Positions 9,331 through 17,700 of a stretch of DNA of 64,000 bases are shown in pieces. This stretch comes from Halorhabdus rudnickae (GTDB lineage Archaea; Halobacteriota; Halobacteria; Halobacteriales; Haloarculaceae): NCBI RefSeq assembly GCF_900880625.1, contig NZ_CAAHFB010000005.1:231205-295204 (forward strand), given 5' to 3'. The notes beneath the pieces are model-generated. The model searched no databases, was not told the DNA's origin, and saw only the letters and a list, made by a program, of their open reading frames with translations. A program made the position numbers and the translations under genes. Position 1 is the stretch's first letter. Each line of letters opens with the position of its first letter.

Positions 9331-10401
9331 TCACTCGACAGTGAACTCTATTGGTTCCATATTGATGAACGCGGTTTCGTAGCCGTCATGACGCGCCAGT
9401 TGTGGAGGCGTCTCAACGGCGATTCCGATCGTGTCGCCCGATCTGAGTTCGTCGAGCGCCGTTCCATAGATACTTCCGAGATTCGGGTCGAGGGTCGCTT
9501 GAAGTGGCCCTTGGGTGATTGTGACCCCGCGTCGATTGATTGTTACTGATAGCGCCATCCGTGGGAGCATCACGCGGTTGTACGGCGTTCGGGGAGAAAC
9601 GAACAGGTAGGGACCCCCTGCATCACTAAACCGGTGGTCCCCATCGACGAGAGCCACGAGCATCCTCGCATCACCAGACTGTCCCTCGTGAAGTAGTCGG
9701 CCCGGAAGCTCAGATGTTGGTGGGACGACCGGTTCAGGGACCATCTCCATGTCCATGAGATCGACCGTCCCACGGGTACCCGCCTTCTCACCAAGTCGAC
9801 GGATCTCCAAGTTGTACGTTACACTCGTATCGAACGTGAACTGCATCGTCGCTGACTGTCCCTGGGTGAATCGGTCTGTGAGCGGGTCGGTGCGAGCCGT
9901 CTGTAGCGGGCCGACCTGGAGCATCACATCGTACTGGCCTTCCCCCGGAAGCGCAATATTGTCGCCGTAATGGAATCCCATATTCGGCGAAATCATCGGC
10001 CAGAGGTTGGTAGAAAACACCTGACCGTCGCTGTTACTGATTTCGACAGAGACGTCAACCGGGAGAATCGTCCTCGTCTCGGTGTCCCAGACACTCGCCA
10101 TCAGATGCACCGAATCATCCGACTGAACGACGACTTTCGTCTTTCGTGAGCCAGTGAGATTCCAGAAACGGTGCGGGAAGGAATGCATCAGTGCAAATCC
10201 GAGATTGCCGGCTATCGTCGTTCCGTATATTCCCATCCCTTCGATGATGGCAGGATAGTAGACGGCGTCAGGTCGATCCTCCACGAGCGGTGGATCACGC
10301 CACGCGGATTGCGTCTCGAATCCAAGCTGCTCCAGGCAACCAGACAGCAACAGTCCACCTGAGACTGCGGCACCCTGTTTAAGCAACGTCCGTCGATTCA
10401 T
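9331..10401 (-). CDS. Tat lipoprotein, P19/Tp34 iron-transport-like (copy 2)
   Basis: Starting at the ATG at 10401 the product is 356 residues, with a Tat-type lipoprotein signal (MNRRTLLKQG then LLLSGC). The central region has DSVHLMASVWD and PMISPNMGFHYGDN, the latter resembling the PM-x-H-Y-G-x-N pattern of the P19/Tp34 periplasmic iron-transport family. It is about 40% similar by eye to its neighbour at 10428-11489. Both share a C-terminal domain ending in HDGYETAFINM. It probably binds Fe or Cu on the outer face of the membrane. The gap to the upstream gene is 26 bp, implying one operon with the DyP-like gene. Confidence 0.75.
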   Translation of the reverse strand: MNRRTLLKQGAAVSGGLLLSGCLEQLGFETQSAWRDPPLVEDRPDAVYYPAIIEGMGIYGTTIAGNLGFALMHSFPHRFWNLTGSRKTKVVVQSDDSVHLMASVWDTETRTILPVDVSVEISNSDGQVFSTNLWPMISPNMGFHYGDNIALPGEGQYDVMLQVGPLQTARTDPLTDRFTQGQSATMQFTFDTSVTYNLEIRRLGEKAGTRGTVDLMDMEMVPEPVVPPTSELPGRLLHEGQSGDARMLVALVDGDHRFSDAGGPYLFVSPRTPYNRVMLPRMALSVTINRRGVTITQGPLQATLDPNLGSIYGTALDELRSGDTIGIAVETPPQLARHDGYETAFINMEPIEFTVE

Positions 10402-10427
10402 TGTATCACTTGAATACACCATGAGAA

Positions 10428-11489
10428 CTACAATGTCATCTGTACGTCCGGCATATCAACGAATGCTGTCTCGTATCCTTCATGATGGGCCGTCTGTGGG
10501 GGTGATTCGACAGTGATCGTCAACGCGTCTCCCGTCCGTACATCCGCGACCGTCGCTCCGTAGTGATAGCGGAGCTCTGGATCGATGGTCTCCTGTAGAA
10601 TTCCGTCGAACACTGACGTACCGTCACGGTGCAGTGTTCCCGAAAGGGACATCATCGGCAGCATCGTTCGATTATAAGGCGTGCGCGGAGAAACAGCGAG
10701 GTACTTCTGCTCCTCGTCCCCACCGAAACGCGACGCGTCTTCGAGGATCGTAACCACGAACTTCGCGTCCCCACTCGTCCCCGAGCTACGAACGTCCCCA
10801 GGGAGCGCGTCCGGTGTCGGGACTTGCGAGCTGGGTAACATCTCCATGTCCATCAGGTCGACAGCACCCTTCGTGCCTTCTCTGTCATCGGGGATGTCCG
10901 TATACGAAATCTCTTCGAGCGTCGATTCGCTGAACTCGAACTCGAACGTGAACGATGCGTTCCCCAGGTTCTCCGTCAGCGATCCGGTCCGTCGCGTTGA
11001 CGGGCCACCGATGCGGACCTCGACAGTATATGTCCCGGTTCCCTGGAGTTGTGCGTTATCGCCGAAGTGAAAACCCATCGGCTGGGAAAGCATCGGCCAC
11101 GGCGCGAACTGGTCAACTGACTCCCCCTCCTGCGAGATTGTGAGCTGTGGATTGATGTCGGGCGGGATGATCCCCGTCTGGGCATCCCAGACGACTGGCA
11201 TAAGATGGATCGAATCCTCGGGTTGAATCTCGACCTCCGTGATTCCATTCGGTTTCATCAGCCAGAATCGATGTGCATACGAGTACGTGAGAGCACACCC
11301 ATATCCGCCCTGTTCCTTCATTCCAGGCATTTTCATGCCCTCATAGTGGGTCGGATAGTAGACTGCGTCCGGGCGGTTCTCGGGGAGCGGAGGTGCCCGT
11401 GCTGATCGCGTCTCGAACAGGCCTGTACACCCTGCGACCCCTACGAGTGAACCGCTCCCGGCCACTCGGAGTACGTCACGACGATTCAT
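10428..11489 (-). CDS. Tat lipoprotein, P19/Tp34 iron-transport-like (copy 1)
   Basis: The 353-residue product begins MNRRDVLRVAG and has a lipobox-like GVAGC. Met- and His-bearing stretches include EGMKMPGMKEQGG, DSIHLMPVVWD and PMLSQPMGFHFGDN, as expected for a P19-like metal site. The C-terminal domain repeats the SPRTPYNRTMLPMMSLS and HHEGYETAFVDM elements of copy 2, so the pair arose by tandem duplication. The start overlaps the end of the DyP-like gene by 14 bp. In bacteria P19 works with an Ftr1 permease; no Ftr1-like gene is seen here, so its partner may be elsewhere. Confidence 0.78.
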   Translation of the reverse strand: MNRRDVLRVAGSGSLVGVAGCTGLFETRSARAPPLPENRPDAVYYPTHYEGMKMPGMKEQGGYGCALTYSYAHRFWLMKPNGITEVEIQPEDSIHLMPVVWDAQTGIIPPDINPQLTISQEGESVDQFAPWPMLSQPMGFHFGDNAQLQGTGTYTVEVRIGGPSTRRTGSLTENLGNASFTFEFEFSESTLEEISYTDIPDDREGTKGAVDLMDMEMLPSSQVPTPDALPGDVRSSGTSGDAKFVVTILEDASRFGGDEEQKYLAVSPRTPYNRTMLPMMSLSGTLHRDGTSVFDGILQETIDPELRYHYGATVADVRTGDALTITVESPPQTAHHEGYETAFVDMPDVQMTL

Positions 11490-12783
11490 GCGTCACCTTC
11501 TGGTTGTTCTCTACCGATCGCGCAGGCGGCAACGAACGCAGTGATCGTGGGGGAACGAGGAAGTTACCGCGATGCTCCGTACGGATGTACTGCAGGATGC
11601 CGTTGTTGTTCCGTTGACCGACGGCCGACTGCTCGGTGACGTCAGTGCCATTCATCGCTTCTCTCGTGTCGACGAAGTCGGTGATCCGTCGCTGGAGCGA
11701 GAGGAAATGTACGCCCGCTTGTCCTCCGTCAGTCGAATCAAAGTCACGTCGAAGTAGCAGCGGCGAGTCATCATCGTCGCGAACACGGGCGTTCTTCTGC
11801 GCGTGACCGACGACACCCATCTCGCGGGCGGTTTTATCGGTCGGCTCACAGTCCTCGACTTCGCTGCTGTCGCCGAGATTGTCCCCAGCACCTTCAATGA
11901 CATCGTTCTCGGCGTGGTACGGGCAGAACATCTTCGCTTCACGCTGCCAGCGATCATCCTGATTGTACCACTGGTTGAGGTTGAGCTGGAGCTTGGAGAT
12001 ATGTTGGGTCGTCCCCCCGGCGAACGGCCCCGACTGGATTGTAACGCGGTCTTCGCTAGCCTGGTTCTTTTTGAATCCCGATTTGAATCCCATAAACAGT
12101 GGTGCATCCTCGTGGACTTTGTCGGCAGGAACACCCTCCGCATCGCCTGCATTCTTCGCCGGCAACCCGTCCCCAATAAAGCCCGTCCGCCGGTCGGCGA
12201 TTGAGAAAACCTCGGTCAATGCAGCGTCAGGCTGATCGACACCATTGAGCGTCGGTTTGTTTCCTTTGAGGGCTTCTTCGGTACCGAGTACCACCTGTGC
12301 TGTATTACTCGCCAGATGGACGACTGCGTCGGGCCTGTCCAGCTCAGGATTCTCGAACGGAGCGAGTGCCTCTGGGTGGGGGAGGTCAACGCCTTCGGGA
12401 AGGGGATTGTCAAATCGGTCGAAGTACGCTGGAGAATAACTCACCGTAAGCAACACTCCGTCTCCGTCTCGTTCGTATGCGTATTCGATACCACGAAGCG
12501 CCGTCTCAATCCGTTCGCGGTCCTGGTCAGTCGGCTGACCATCGCGTCGGCAGTTCAAATAAAGGAGAACGCGATGGTTCGGCGCGACGACGTTCCCGTG
12601 GTCGTCCCGCGGTAGGACTTCGTTCCACGCGTGTTGACGTGGTGGATACGACGAGAGGTCGTCTGGTCCCGTTGGAACATCAGCCTCTTCACGTGCTAAA
12701 CAAGCGCTAAGCGCCGCTGAACCGCCAATTGCGACAGCCGATTTGAGGAATTCTCTGCGGGGGATTCCCCTTTCGCCAGTCAT
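11476..12783 (-). CDS. Tat lipoprotein related to DyP-type peroxidases (EfeB-like)
   Basis: The 435-residue product has a twin-arginine signal (IPRREFLKSA, then ALSAC). The mid-region shows GFIGDGLPA and a C-terminal RRDFDSTDGGQAGVHFLSLQ, which matches the haem-binding half of DyP-type peroxidases of the EfeB/DUF7405 type. A stretch HISKLQLNLNQWYNQ lies between them. DyP proteins in EfeUOB systems act on haem or iron at the membrane surface. It is first in an operon with two P19-like lipoproteins, and together they look like an extracytoplasmic iron or haem handling cassette. Whether the distal haem Asp-Arg pair is intact cannot be settled by eye. Confidence 0.75.
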   Translation of the reverse strand: MTGERGIPRREFLKSAVAIGGSAALSACLAREEADVPTGPDDLSSYPPRQHAWNEVLPRDDHGNVVAPNHRVLLYLNCRRDGQPTDQDRERIETALRGIEYAYERDGDGVLLTVSYSPAYFDRFDNPLPEGVDLPHPEALAPFENPELDRPDAVVHLASNTAQVVLGTEEALKGNKPTLNGVDQPDAALTEVFSIADRRTGFIGDGLPAKNAGDAEGVPADKVHEDAPLFMGFKSGFKKNQASEDRVTIQSGPFAGGTTQHISKLQLNLNQWYNQDDRWQREAKMFCPYHAENDVIEGAGDNLGDSSEVEDCEPTDKTAREMGVVGHAQKNARVRDDDDSPLLLRRDFDSTDGGQAGVHFLSLQRRITDFVDTREAMNGTDVTEQSAVGQRNNNGILQYIRTEHRGNFLVPPRSLRSLPPARSVENNQKVTHESS

Positions 12784-13339
12784 TGGATATAAATTGGGTA
12801 GTCAGCCCAAAATCGGTTCCGATAGCAGTAGTCCCAACCGGGTGTTGACGGGTTATCTGAGATTCGAGGCGAAAACTGCGCTTTTCCTGCGAGGCGAGAG
12901 TGTTCCGACGCCGAGTCGGAACCGAGCGCCGAGCAGGGCGGGGATGAAGCCGACCCGGTGGGAAACAGACAATTATTGTCACCCGAGTCTGTGTTTCCGA
13001 CGCTGGCGTTTAAATGACAGGCCGACTTACCGACGGACAGAAATCGGTCGGAACGGAGCGGATTCCGAACCGTGCTTCGGAGGGGGCCTGTCCGCCCACG
13101 AAACGAGGTCGTTCGAAAATCGAAGCTTTTCGTGATCACGAGAGACTTTGTCTCTCGGACGACAGTATCCGAAAGACCAGTCGGTGAACGCCACATCCTC
13201 GAAGGGTGTGCCAATGTGCCGACTGCTCAAAGCACGCGCGACGATACCCCCGAGTCCGCTGACACCTGCTGGCGTCCCCGTGGCAAAAACAACACTGGGA
13301 CGCCATACACGGTCAAGGATAGGGGTAGCGGCCATTTGG
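12784..13339. other. gene-poor stretch upstream of iron cassette
   Basis: No credible gene is seen on either strand. It should hold the promoter for the DyP-like operon near 12790-12830. A short stem-loop (GAGAGACTTTGTCTCTC, about 13140-13156) and a second one just upstream (GAAAATCGAAGCTTTTC) stand out. The composition and the relic that follows suggest degraded mobile-element DNA. Confidence 0.4.
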
Positions 13340-13475
13340 CATGGTCAACAGTCCACCAGTCCGACGCTGTGGGACTACCCGTGCCCGAAAGGACTGGTAG
13401 TGCACGTCTGGACTGCAAACCTGAAACTCCCACCGCTCGGGAATTCTCGCCGTTCACGGCGAGGGGGATGTCAAT
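13340..13475 (+). pseudogene. possible 3' end relic of a TnpB (IS1341/IS605-type) element
   Basis: A stem-loop formed by CTCGCCGTTCACGGCGAG at about 13445-13462, followed by GGGGATGTCAA, resembles the right end of haloarchaeal TnpB elements. That end commonly reads as a hairpin plus GGAGGATGTCAA. The upstream 100 bp has no intact reading frame. No TnpB catalytic motifs survive. In other TnpB loci this end also encodes the 3' part of the guide RNA. The call rests on recalled end sequences only. Confidence 0.3.
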
Positions 13476-13575
13476 TCATCTGTTACACCGTACAATCAGC
13501 TTTGTTCGTCGCCTAAGTCGGAAGGATTCGCCTCATGGCCATTATACATGTACGTTAGTATCCATATACCGAACA

Positions 13576-14787
13576 ATGCCAATGGGAGAGGCTCAACCGC
13601 AGCGAAAAACGATCTGTGGACAGGTCCCTCAAAGCGTCGCGGTTCGACCATTCCCTATATTTCTCGCTGCAATTGTGGCCTTGACGCAGGTTCCCGTTGT
13701 GTCCGCTCACGGCGACAAGACGACTGGCGGACTTTCCCAAGGACACGGCGCCATCCTCGTACTGGTCGGTGTCGGTATCCTCGGCGGGCTCATTCTTCTC
13801 AAACGGCTCAACCGCGTCACGCCAACGACCGCTCTCTACGGGGTGTTTATTGGTATTGCGATCGCTACGTTCGGTGCCATACTTTTCGATGGGCTCTCTC
13901 CGGATCCAACTTACACAGCCAGTACGATGCCCTTCCCCAGGACATGGTATCAGCCTCTGGCAGTAATGAGTGGATTGAGCATCATGGTCGCAAGTTTCGT
14001 GGTCGGATGGCTTCGGTGGCCATCTCGTCCACGATATGCGTTCCTTGGTATCCTTATGGGATTGTGGATCTCCTACCCCTTCCTCGTGCCTGGATCGACA
14101 AGTGATACACATCCACTGGGGTACGCTATCGTCCTCGGGACACCAATTTTAGTCGGCTATATTGTGTGGAAAGACGGCGGGAGCATCATTCGCGCAGTGA
14201 TGCGTGATCCAGTCGCCCGTCGCTTTGGTATCGGCATCGGTGTCGTGTTAGCACTCTTTTTCGTTACTGTAACGGGTTACCTCTCGTTTTTCCCAGAGGC
14301 AGGCATCCCCAACGAGGTAACGATCGTAGTCCTTCCAGTCATCTATCAGCTGGTTTCGTGGCCAACACTCGAAATTGTCATTCCGCATGTCCCGTTTTTA
14401 CATATCCCATTCACTCTGGCCATATCGCCTGGGTTAGTAGTCATCGTTGGAATGTTGAGCACGCTTGTTGGGTTGAACGCCGCTCTCATTGCTCGCTACT
14501 GGCGCATTGAGCAACAAGCTGGCTTAACTGAAGGGACTGCCGGGAGTGCGGCAATCGTCGGGACGTGCACCTGCGGCTGTTGTGGCCCACTTGTTGCGAA
14601 GGTCGCGGTGCTGGCTGCCGGCCCCTCGATCGCTGCCCCACTCTATTGGGTATTCGTCGATCCAGCTTCGCCACTCAGTGTGTTGTTCATCGTCGCAAGC
14701 CTCCTCCTATTTACCGGGAGTCTACTCTACTCGGTCCAAGCAACCCGACAGCCCGATCAATCGGCTGCAATTATCCCGGCTGACTGA
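13576..14787 (+). CDS. polytopic membrane protein with CTCGCCGP cysteine cluster
   Basis: From the ATG at 13576 the product is 403 residues; the open frame upstream is noise. It has a signal-like N-terminus ending VVSAHGDK and about nine to ten membrane helices. The striking element is GTCTCGCCGPLVAK near residue 330, where four Cys sit at the edge of a helix, as in metal- or thiol-relay sites. His residues cluster in helix ends (IPHVPFLHIPF). Neighbours are iron/copper genes and an ABC exporter, so metal or redox handling is plausible. I do not recognise the family. Confidence 0.65.
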   Translation: MPMGEAQPQRKTICGQVPQSVAVRPFPIFLAAIVALTQVPVVSAHGDKTTGGLSQGHGAILVLVGVGILGGLILLKRLNRVTPTTALYGVFIGIAIATFGAILFDGLSPDPTYTASTMPFPRTWYQPLAVMSGLSIMVASFVVGWLRWPSRPRYAFLGILMGLWISYPFLVPGSTSDTHPLGYAIVLGTPILVGYIVWKDGGSIIRAVMRDPVARRFGIGIGVVLALFFVTVTGYLSFFPEAGIPNEVTIVVLPVIYQLVSWPTLEIVIPHVPFLHIPFTLAISPGLVVIVGMLSTLVGLNAALIARYWRIEQQAGLTEGTAGSAAIVGTCTCGCCGPLVAKVAVLAAGPSIAAPLYWVFVDPASPLSVLFIVASLLLFTGSLLYSVQATRQPDQSAAIIPAD

Positions 14788-15172
14788 GATGACGAATCTG
14801 CCGTAAGAACACAATTTGAGCGAACGTCTCAGGATATGATGGGAAACGTCGACAGTACGTGTTTTTGGGACCAGTAGTGGTATTGATCGTTTTTGGAACA
14901 CCCGTAACCGGCTTCCTCCCGTCAATACCGTTCTACCAAGTCCTCTCTGGAGGCATCATCGTCGCGGACTTTGCGGTCGGGTACATACGCTGCCCCCATT
15001 GCTTCCCGGTCGATCATCGCTTTGAGATCGACGTACGGCTGACACCTATCGTAGTGCTGCTGGACCCCCGTCGAGATATAGGGGTCCAGAAATCGAGTGG
15101 AAACACTTCAATCGTCCAGTCTGATCAAGTCCCAAGAGCGCAACGAGAGCAGGAATCGGTTCATTCGATGAG
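14788..15172. other. intergenic, possible membrane-protein fragment
   Basis: No complete gene is seen. On the + strand at about 14860-15010 there is a hydrophobic reading frame (VVLIVFGTPVTGFLPSIP...) ending in CPHC, without a matched start and running into the permease antisense. It could be a degraded membrane gene. The rest, including a near-palindrome around GACCCCCGTCGAGATATAGG, is unassigned. Confidence 0.3.
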
Positions 15173-15907
15173 TCATTCGACAGCGGTGACACGGTGGAAC
15201 ACGACGATCCCGACGATCAAGACGACGATGAAGTACCCCGCGGCACCAACGAAGTTCCAGATGTCCAAACCCTCGGTGAAGGCTGCGTCCATCGTCGCAT
15301 TCGTCGTAAAGTAGCCTGGGAGCACCTTCGTCCAGGCTGCGGAGTCGGTCGCCATCGGGTTCTGGAACATCAGCATATCCACGTACGGTAAGAAGAGCAT
15401 GACGTACACCCCAGCTAAGCGACTCAAAGAGACACCGATGATCACACCCAGGACACCGTAAATCAGTGCTGTCAGGGTTGTTGCAGCGATGAAAGCGGGT
15501 ATCGATACCGGAGAGAACCCGACCAGGACGATAGCTAGTGAGACAGCACTGACGATCAGGCCACCAGCAGCGAGCAGACTCACACGGGAGACAATGAGGT
15601 CACGCGAGCGATACCCAGCCAGGCGAAGCCGGTCATCGGCCGCTTTCGAGGACTGCATCAGGAACAGTCCGACGATACCCGACAGCAGTCCGGCGGTGAC
15701 GGGCGTCACCAGTGCTGCGACGAACTCCGAGAGCGTAACCGTCACTGACTCGCCGCCAATCGGGATAGTCAGCGTCGCGTCCGGGACGATGTTCATGAAC
15801 CCCCCGATGAAGTACAGCGGGAGGACGATCAGCAATCCGATCAGGACCGGCGTTCGACGGAACTCTCGCAACCCCATCGTTACCGCCGTCGTGACGCGGT
15901 TATTCAT
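15173..15907 (-). CDS. ABC-2-type transporter permease (second subunit)
   Basis: The 244-residue protein has six hydrophobic helices in the ABC-2 permease arrangement. It has an N-terminal cytosolic helix, a large outer loop after TM1 (residues 38-60) and a DRLRLAGYRSRDLIVSR coupling-helix-like stretch near residue 100. It resembles its upstream neighbour (DHRLSICGFPALDLLVSR at the equivalent place), so the two form a heterodimeric permease. The start overlaps the previous gene's stop by eight bases. It is part of a three-gene exporter operon with the ATPase at 16658-17421. Confidence 0.82.
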   Translation of the reverse strand: MNNRVTTAVTMGLREFRRTPVLIGLLIVLPLYFIGGFMNIVPDATLTIPIGGESVTVTLSEFVAALVTPVTAGLLSGIVGLFLMQSSKAADDRLRLAGYRSRDLIVSRVSLLAAGGLIVSAVSLAIVLVGFSPVSIPAFIAATTLTALIYGVLGVIIGVSLSRLAGVYVMLFLPYVDMLMFQNPMATDSAAWTKVLPGYFTTNATMDAAFTEGLDIWNFVGAAGYFIVVLIVGIVVFHRVTAVE

Positions 15908-16661
15908 TGCGCGACACCCCCGTAGCGACGGGCTTGACAGTGTGCGTGTAAGCCAGTACTGCGAGACTGCTCAGAACTGCGACGATAGTCAACGCCGGTA
16001 GCAGCTCTCCCGACGCGAGTTCGCCGTCAAGGACAGCTCGGGAGACAACTTCGTGGGCATGGGTGGTCGGCGACAGTTGCGTGATTCGATCCTGAATCGG
16101 GAAGATGCCACTGGCGATGACGTTATCCATGTCCGCGAGGATGACCAGGGAAAGCGACCCCTCCAGCGCTCGGGGGAGAACGGCCCCGACCAGCATCCCC
16201 AGCATTGCGTAGATAACACCAACGAGTGTGAGCCCGGTGAAAACGAACAGCGGCGAGGCGACGGGCTCGGCCAACAGTCCGACTAGAGTCAGCGTGGAGA
16301 CACCCGCAATCACCAGGCTGATCACAACGAGCGTCGCGAACCGGGAGACTAGCAAATCCAGCGCGGGAAAACCGCAGATTGAGAGGCGGTGATCGGCATC
16401 ACGGGCGCTGATGAGCTGGAAGAGGCCGAGCACACCCGCGAGAGTCCCGGTCGCAAAGGTTGCCCCCGTGATCCTGGCGGTGGTATCGAGCGATGCGGGC
16501 AGATCTAGAAATCCGAACTCGGGGAACTGACCGTACGCAACGCCGAAGATATGAATCGAAGCGGCCGGGAGCACGACCAAGAGTGCGAGGTTCAGCGGCT
16601 CGCGAAAGAACGACAGTGCGCTCGCACGGATGCCGACGGAGTATCGACTGAGTAGACTCAT
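15900..16661 (-). CDS. ABC-2-type transporter permease (first subunit)
   Basis: The 253-residue protein has six membrane helices and a coupling-helix-like region (ADHRLSICGFPALDLLVSR) near residue 95, paralogous to the next gene. A conserved-looking DMDNVIASGIFP segment near residue 178 parallels VDMLMFQNP in the partner. The ATG overlaps the stop codon of the ATPase gene's downstream frame (ATGA at 16658-16661), the normal arrangement for coupled translation. The exported substrate is unknown; similar haloarchaeal exporters are poorly characterised. Confidence 0.82.
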   Translation of the reverse strand: MSLLSRYSVGIRASALSFFREPLNLALLVVLPAASIHIFGVAYGQFPEFGFLDLPASLDTTARITGATFATGTLAGVLGLFQLISARDADHRLSICGFPALDLLVSRFATLVVISLVIAGVSTLTLVGLLAEPVASPLFVFTGLTLVGVIYAMLGMLVGAVLPRALEGSLSLVILADMDNVIASGIFPIQDRITQLSPTTHAHEVVSRAVLDGELASGELLPALTIVAVLSSLAVLAYTHTVKPVATGVSRNE

Positions 16662-17421
16662 TCGGGCTGTCCTCCGGTGGTCCCAGGTTGCTCGCAGTCG
16701 GTTTCCGGTTCGGTCGGCGTCGATGCGGGGGCTCCTTCCTCATCGACGACTTCTCTGTGGAGGTGGCCGTCGTGAAGTTCGTAGATTACGTCGAAGCGGT
16801 CACGTTCGTTGATGATGTGAGAGATGATGGCGATACCGACGCCGCGGTCTCGGAGATCTTCAGTGAGGTCCCAGAGAACGCTTGGAAGGTCTTCCAGTCG
16901 AAGCCCGTATATGGCTCGTCTAACAGCAGCAGGTCGGGTTCGTGCATCAGCGCGACACTGAGATTGAGCTTCTGCTTGTTCCCGCCGCTCAAATTTCGAA
17001 CCTGCCGGTCCCGGAACCGCTCGAAATCGAGTTCCTCCAGCAACCACGACCGCGCCCCTTCGACGTCGCTGTTGGACATATCGTAGGCTTCACCGAATAG
17101 ATCGAACGTTTCATCAACGGTCAGTCGGTCGTAGAGTCGCGGTTCCTGGGGACACCAACCGATACGTCCGGAGCGAGTGACGGTGCCGCGGTCGTAGCCC
17201 AACACGCCAGCCAGGACCTGCATCAACGTCGACTTGCCGCTGCCGTTTTCGCCCATGATGCCGACGATTTCCCCACTGCCAATCTCCAAGGTTGCTCCGT
17301 CGAGGACTTCGACGGAGCGAGAGAACGGCAGCCAGGAGCCGTATGCCTTCTCGATGTTTTTCGCTTCGACGACAGTCGTCTGTGATTTACTACTCTGAGT
17401 GTTATGCCGTGCCTCGCTCAT
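16658..17421 (-). pseudogene. ABC transporter ATPase, frameshifted by a 2-bp duplication
   Basis: The first frame (17421 to about 16876) reads Walker A GENGSGKST, the ABC signature LSGGNKQKLNLS and Walker B LLLLDEPYTGFDW. It then runs out of register as TFQAFSGTSL. The second frame resumes as WDLTEDLRDRGVGIAIISHI with the switch His, and ends at 16658 overlapping the permease start. Deleting one AG unit from AGAG at 16873-16876 (+ strand) restores TFQAFWDLTED. The gene is otherwise intact and well conserved, so this is a recent mutation or a sequencing error. Without the H-loop part the ATPase would not function. Confidence 0.85.
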
Positions 17422-17520
17422 GGCTTACTTGGAACGTGAACACACTCTTTTGTTAAATTAACTGCTAAAATCAGGGCGATCTTATGCTGTCTTTATTAAT
17501 TAATTCAAAATTAGTTAATA

Positions 17521-17700
17521 TCAGAACCCATCCTGGCTGAAGTCGCTGAAAAAATAGGACGGGGAACGAGAGGACGAGCGATACCCAGAATCGCCGCCAG
17601 AACATCCCCTCGTGGCCCGAGTGATCCATATGGCTGCCGTGCTCCCCGCTCTCGCCCCCGTGTCCGCCTCCGTGGGCGTCCCCGCCGTGGTCGTGCTCTT
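17521..17700 (-). pseudogene. relic of a CopB-type ATPase N-terminus
   Basis: Read in a different minus-strand frame, this stretch encodes a His-rich run ([17 protein letters not shown]) and then [20 protein letters not shown]. These match the N-terminal region of the full ATPase at 18753-21167 ([20 protein letters not shown]) almost exactly. A T-run near 17550 shifts the frame, after which [10 protein letters not shown] parallels [11 protein letters not shown]. The copy ends after the first membrane helix. It is fused in another frame onto the dehydrogenase gene. It indicates a partial duplication of the ATPase locus. Confidence 0.75.

Noticed and set aside
12216..12615. Overlapping short ORFs opposite the DyP-like gene
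   Set aside because: No signal or motif; the Tat signal and DyP motifs on the minus strand explain the region.
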